NCBI GenBank assembly: GCA_914767715.1
Contig: OU612066.1
Span: 5,215,001-5,279,000, forward strand
Origin: Membranipora membranacea
Lineage: Eukaryota; Bryozoa; Gymnolaemata; Cheilostomatida; Membraniporidae
Direction: 5' to 3'
DNA length: 64,000 nt
Shown piece after piece: positions 59,228-64,000 of this stretch (position 1 is its first letter; every line of letters starts with the position of its first letter). The notes beneath the pieces were generated by a model. It had not been told where the DNA came from. It ran no database searches and saw only the letters and a list, made by a program, of their open reading frames with translations. Both the position numbers and the translations under genes were made by a program.

Positions 59228-60464
59228 TATCTATATATACATACTATGAGTATGGTAAAAAGTATGTATGTATGGTGGCAACTCCAGTCCTTGGTGGAAA
59301 CTTACTCTTCTCTGCCGTCACCTTTTTCCAGGCCTGCCCCTCAATGACTTTTGATGTACGATTAGAACCTGCCACAGCCGCTCTGTGATGGGAATTTAAT
59401 CTGTCTGTGTTATTGGTTGTATGAAAGCAGTTATTTATTCTCAAGTTATTACAAACAAAAGCTTACATCTAATCTAGCTACAAAAATCTAAAATGTATGT
59501 AAACATGTGGTGACAATTCGCGCCATAATTCTGTCCAATCAAGTTTGCCCTTACAACATCACCAATTTAGGTTGTAAATAGTCTGGAGTTGATCGGTTGC
59601 CTACAAACTAAAACAATGATAGCCAAAATTAAGTCCTATTCAACTGGTTTACAGCTTAGAGACAAATTTTCAACATGTGAGAAGTAATATTATTGAAAAA
59701 AAATAACACATCACACTGTTTTTACACTCCTATAGCTGTTCTGTCCAGTATATATTCTCAATCCATAATAACAGACCATTGTTAATTAGACAGTTTCCAT
59801 TCTGAAGAATATTCCTTACTTTGAGTGGCCTGGATACATTTTGCTTGGATACACTAAAGTCCCAAACTAAACTACTGCAAAAGTCAAGTGTGATTTGATG
59901 ATGATGATACATTTATCCACTTTTACTTTACACTCACTTCTTACAGTACAGTAACAGCTCTGGTAGTTACAGCAGTACATATGAGATACAGTAACATTAA
60001 ACATACATCTTTATCTCACTGGGTCACTGTTTTTAATTTTTATTTATTTACTCCTGTAACATCTGATGATGCTCACGCTTGTCACCAGACCAGTCCCAGC
60101 AGGGATGATGAGGATGATCTCAATTGTTGCTGATTGCCATATTTTGGTTTGAAGATGAGCTGCTTCTTCGGCAGCTACAGTTTCCTGTAGTATAGTTGTT
60201 CAAGTTCATCTATGAGCTAAGTTTGCTGCAAAAGTTTTTAGAAGCCATTTTACTTAAAAACCTGGCTGGCTACCTTGACTGGCTACCTTGGGCTGCCAAA
60301 CAAGGTTGGGTAGCTGCAGATTCATTCTCTGGCAATTAGAATGGAAATAAAGTGATGTGTTCAGAAAGCCTGGTGGCAATGCTGATATATTACGGTATCA
60401 TGAAAAAATAATTTTAATCACCTTTTTTTAATTTCCCTTTTAGATCTACCGGTTGTGATAGAAA
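59228..60464. other. Upstream region of UTP4, no gene seen
   Basis: No coding exon recognised. A polypyrimidine tract and AG at 60435-60453, just before the ATG at 60465, suggest that a 5' non-coding exon exists upstream. Confidence 0.45.
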
Positions 60465-63400
60465 ATGAAACCTAGGAGATCTGTTGCTAAGCAGTCGGGT
60501 AAGTTCCCAAGGCCAGGTAAAATTGTGACAATGTCCGGTAGCTCATAATTATGCTTGGAGTCCTATGATGGCCAAGTAATGCAATGGAACTAACCCTACA
60601 TGCGGGAACTGATTACGATTTTATTGAATTGATCAATATATTCATCTGTAAACTTGCAATATTTCAGGAGTTATCTATGATAGTTTTACTGAATACATGC
60701 AGTACCTTGTCACTTTGGTCATGTATTATGAGAGTTTTTCAATGGTAATTTTCCAGGCGAGCAAGATGAGGTAGGACTTAGAGAGCGTAAACTCTCTGAA
60801 AGTCAGAAAACACCAAAAGACGCCCGACAAAAAATCCGAACGAATTCTTCCTCAGAACAGAAATCACCGAAACCGAATCGGCAAGCAGCAGAATCACCAA
60901 AAGTAAGCAAAAGGCGCACAATGTCCTTCACTGACCAAGATGGCCAAGAGAATCCTGCAGAGAGGAAGAGAACCATCTCATCTAGTCGGGATAACTCCGG
61001 GTCAAGGTCAGGTACCTCACCTCGAGGGGAGCGGAAGAGATCAAGTGACAGTAAGTCAGAGAAAACAGGCAGAAGACGATCCATGTCATCCAGCGAAGCT
61101 AAGGATAAGAAAGAGAAACAGCAGCACTCTTATAGGATGCATAGAATTAAATTCTTTGACTATGAACCTCAAGCCATCAACTGTATAACGTGTGATGAGA
61201 GGAATCATAAGATAGCTCTGTCCAGGTACCTTAATACAAACTTATCTCAATATTGCCTCTAGGTTGAATTCTGCCTCAGATCTTTACCTGCTGTGTAACT
61301 GCTCGAGGTTTCACGGCATAGTATACAATTTCATTAACACCTTTTATACCTAATTAAGTTTGCTGTTCTGATATGACCCTGTAAAGACGACTGTTTTAAC
61401 CTGAAATATACCCACTTAGACTAAGCAAAATATCTGATCATTCGTAGGTCTGACGGCTCGATAGAAATCTGGACATTCGGAGAAGGAACGACTGATTTGT
61501 ATCAACAAACTGTGAGTAGTGACCCTATTTCTTATCGGTTTTCTTATTGGTTTTCTAATGAAACATCACATACAAATATATATATCTCCGGCTCATAGAA
61601 ACTCATGTCAAATGTTGTTGATTTATATTGGTAAAGTGTTATTGAGTTGATGCTTGGGTAACTGTGACAAAAATAAGCTAAATCACATGTTCATGATCAT
61701 ACTATGACAAAAACGTAATTTTATTCACTAATAAAAGAGGTTTTGAATTTTAGATAATTCGAACAGAGAGTGGGACCTCTATAGAAGCTTTACTCTGGCA
61801 TGATGGAGTTTTACTACAGGCTGGACTGGATGGGGATTTAATAGAATATGATATGTCTACACTCAGGCCGAAGGTAAGTCCATAAAGGTGGGATAGATAT
61901 CATGCTTCACATTTATTCAGTCAAATATTGCCCAAGCTGTTTTTCTGATCAAGGGACGAGATTGATCTCAACATCATTGCTTTTGATAGGAAGAATCAAA
62001 ACCTATAGCTGATTCAATTATCCTAATTATATCTAAGACATTGGTGTTATCGTTTAAATTTAGTAATTCACAAACCAGCTTCTCATTTATGCTATGAACA
62101 TAGTGTGAATCTTAGCTCGCATGTAGTCCTTTGCTCACAGTTTTTTTAAACTTCTGTCACATTATCACTGTATATTTCAGGCGTGTATACCGTGCCATGC
62201 TGGAGCCATATGGTGTATGTCCATCAGTAGATGTAACACAATGATTGCTGTGAGTAGTTTTGTTTGGTTATTTATGCTGATAGTAATGATCTGTAAGGCC
62301 TGTTAACTGGTATCAGGATAGCTGAATCAAAAACGTTTCAATATTTGTCACGTCCATTCACAAGAAAGAGAAGTGAGCGCGACTGAAAACATTACCTTTT
62401 GATTTATTTGTACAAGAAATATAATCCATTTCTTGAGTTTGTTTAGTTGATTTAATTTCAACAAATTGGGGAGGATACACTGTATTTTTGTTTTTCTCAC
62501 TTGTGATTACTGTGTAATTACAGGCAGGTACAGAAGAAGGTTGTGTAGTGATTTATGATTACACTGGAGAAGGCTTCAGGTATATGAAAAGTCTCCAAAA
62601 ACAGGAGGGTAAGTCTATATAATGTCTTCATGTCACATTTAACAAGTAACCTGAACCTAGTCATGTACCCTTATATGCTGACGACCTCTTGACCCTCTCT
62701 ACCAGTGACTGTTGTACGGGAGTGGCCAGTTGTCAAGTGACTCTGCTGACTCTGTTGAAGATTCGTAAATGTCTATTTTGATTTCCATTTTTCAATCTAA
62801 AAGTTACAGCATTTTGTTTCATCTATAATATCTGTAAAAATTAATAATTGTCATTACCAGAGAGGATGTTGTCGATAAGTTGGCATGATTCGAGCAGTAC
62901 TTTAGTAACAGGAGGAATAGATAATATCAGGCTCTGGTCTCTAGAGTCGGGTAATGCCTTACAAAGAATCACAATCGCTCGTCAGTCAGCTGATAAACCT
63001 ACCATTGTATGGGCTGTATCTATACTCAAGGTAATTATCGCTTATGTTATTTCTTTGATAGACTCTGGAGAGGTTGTTGTTGGTCAGTTTTGGAGTCGCA
63101 GCCTCACAGTGAAAGAGAAGACCCATAATGATTATATTATATAGGATACAAAAATTGTCTTGCTTTGTTGAAAGTGAAACACAATATTTTTAACCGGGAA
63201 CACAGAAGATTTCATAGCTCAGACAGATTTCATGACCTGCCTGATAACACAGGGTCTGGCGTCCACAGTGTAGTTGATCAATTGTACCCTATCACAAAAG
63301 TAATCATCAATGACAATGACTGTATCTCATCAGTTACTGGAGTAAAACCTCTAAGTATTTAATCAAATTTTTCATTTTTAGGACATGACGATAGTGAGTG

Positions 63401-63933
63401 GTGATTCAAGAGGTAAGGTTACATTCTGGAACGGAAGACAAGGCACTCAACTCAAGGTACGTTCAGATGTTTTATGTTATCTAACCGCATGGATATCTCT
63501 TGCTACTCATACCTTATGTGCAGTGTTTTATCACCGATAGCATGATAGTTGGCACTGCATTGAACAGGTTTTATTACTTAACTTTTGCTTACTCAAATCA
63601 AGGAGTTAGAGTACACTAATAACTCCTTGCACGAATTAAATGGATAAACAATTCAGCTCTCATCTCACCATCACTACCTGTTTCCTATGATAAAGTATCT
63701 GTTTAATCTACAGATGTTTGGATGTCACAGAGCAGACATACTAAGTCTGACAGTGAGCCCCGATGAGACCCAGGTGTTTGCTGCTGGTATTGATCCCACT
63801 CTGGTACAATTTGAGTTAGCTCCTGTAAGTGCAGGCTCTGATTGGCTGGTCTGGCAGAGGTCAGGGGTCAGAGCTCACCATACTCATGATGTCAGAGCTG
63901 TTGATATGATGAATGATTACGTTATTACTGGAG
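60465..63933 (+). CDS. UTP4: UTP4 (cirhin) WD40 protein, 5' part, runs off right edge
   Basis: Nine exons in phase: 60465-60498, 60757-61225, 61448-61511, 61754-61873, 62181-62249, 62524-62608, 62861-63030, 63382-63456, 63714-63933 (donor GGTAAG; continues beyond the window). The WD40 part starts HRIKFFDYEPQAINCI and runs through LSRSDGSIEIW, LLQAGLDGDLIEYD, HAGAIWCMSIS, AAGTEEGCVVIYD, MLSISWHDSSSTLVTGGID, TIVWAVSILK, VSGDSRGKVTFWNG and HHTHDVRAVDM, collinear with human UTP4 blades 1-7. UTP4 belongs to the t-UTP/UTP-A complex of the nucleolar small-subunit processome (18S rRNA maturation). Before the WD40 part lies an unusual charged Ser/Arg/Lys-rich extension of about 140 aa (exon 1 plus most of exon 2). 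An alternative start at the M of YRMHRIKFF (about 61138) would give the usual short N-terminus. Confidence 0.92.
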
Positions 63934-64000
63934 GTAAGTTCTGTTGTAATGTTCAATCAATCCAAGTATGATGACACCTTTGTTCTCTGAATGTGGAACA

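Overview
The window is animal nuclear DNA: AT-rich, with intron-containing genes (GT-AG introns), single-copy metazoan/eukaryotic housekeeping genes and a very dense load of small palindromic DNA transposons. Gene content (a pair of STAND NTPases, HSPA13, an RNF114/RNF166-type RING ligase, an EGF-TGN38-like membrane protein, CHTF8, UTP4) fits an early-branching invertebrate. A sponge is my best guess, but that is inference; nothing here is species-diagnostic. All gene models were spliced by eye from GT-AG sites and reading phase. Every complete model sums to a whole number of codons.

Layout. 1-1299 (-): 5' part of a STAND NTPase that runs off the left edge. 1300-4671: intergenic MITEs and hairpins. 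4672-8150 (+): decayed LINE with PHD finger, endonuclease and reverse transcriptase. 8917-21723 (+): a second, divergent STAND NTPase (14 exons, 986 aa) with large foldback elements in its introns. 21724-28842: no host gene found; nested LINE fragments, inverted repeats and MITEs. 28843-31467 (-): RING/zinc-finger/UIM ubiquitin ligase (240 aa). 32863-36443 (-): HSPA13 (433 aa). 36444-41999: MITE cluster with three layers of nested insertion. 42000-53532 (+): secreted-type EGF-repeat ectodomain joined to a TM helix and a TGN38-like cytoplasmic tail, with a recent 1,637-bp tandem exon duplication. 54224-54960 (-): CHTF8 (135 aa), convergent with the previous gene. 55592-56612: foldback element built from 26-bp palindromes. 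56830-59222: LTR element with 5-bp target duplication and a short broken gag-position ORF. 60465-64000 (+): UTP4 (cirhin) WD40 protein, running off the right edge.

The host genes do not form a pathway. They are independent neighbours: innate-type NTPase sensors, ubiquitination, ER chaperone-like ATPase, trans-Golgi trafficking, sister-chromatid cohesion/clamp loading and ribosome biogenesis. The most unusual items are the two paralogous STAND genes pointing away from each other with the same intron placed just before the P-loop, the EGF/TGN38-like protein with its exon duplication, and a TA-flanked MITE that carries a tRNA-like gene plus a 12-bp satellite.
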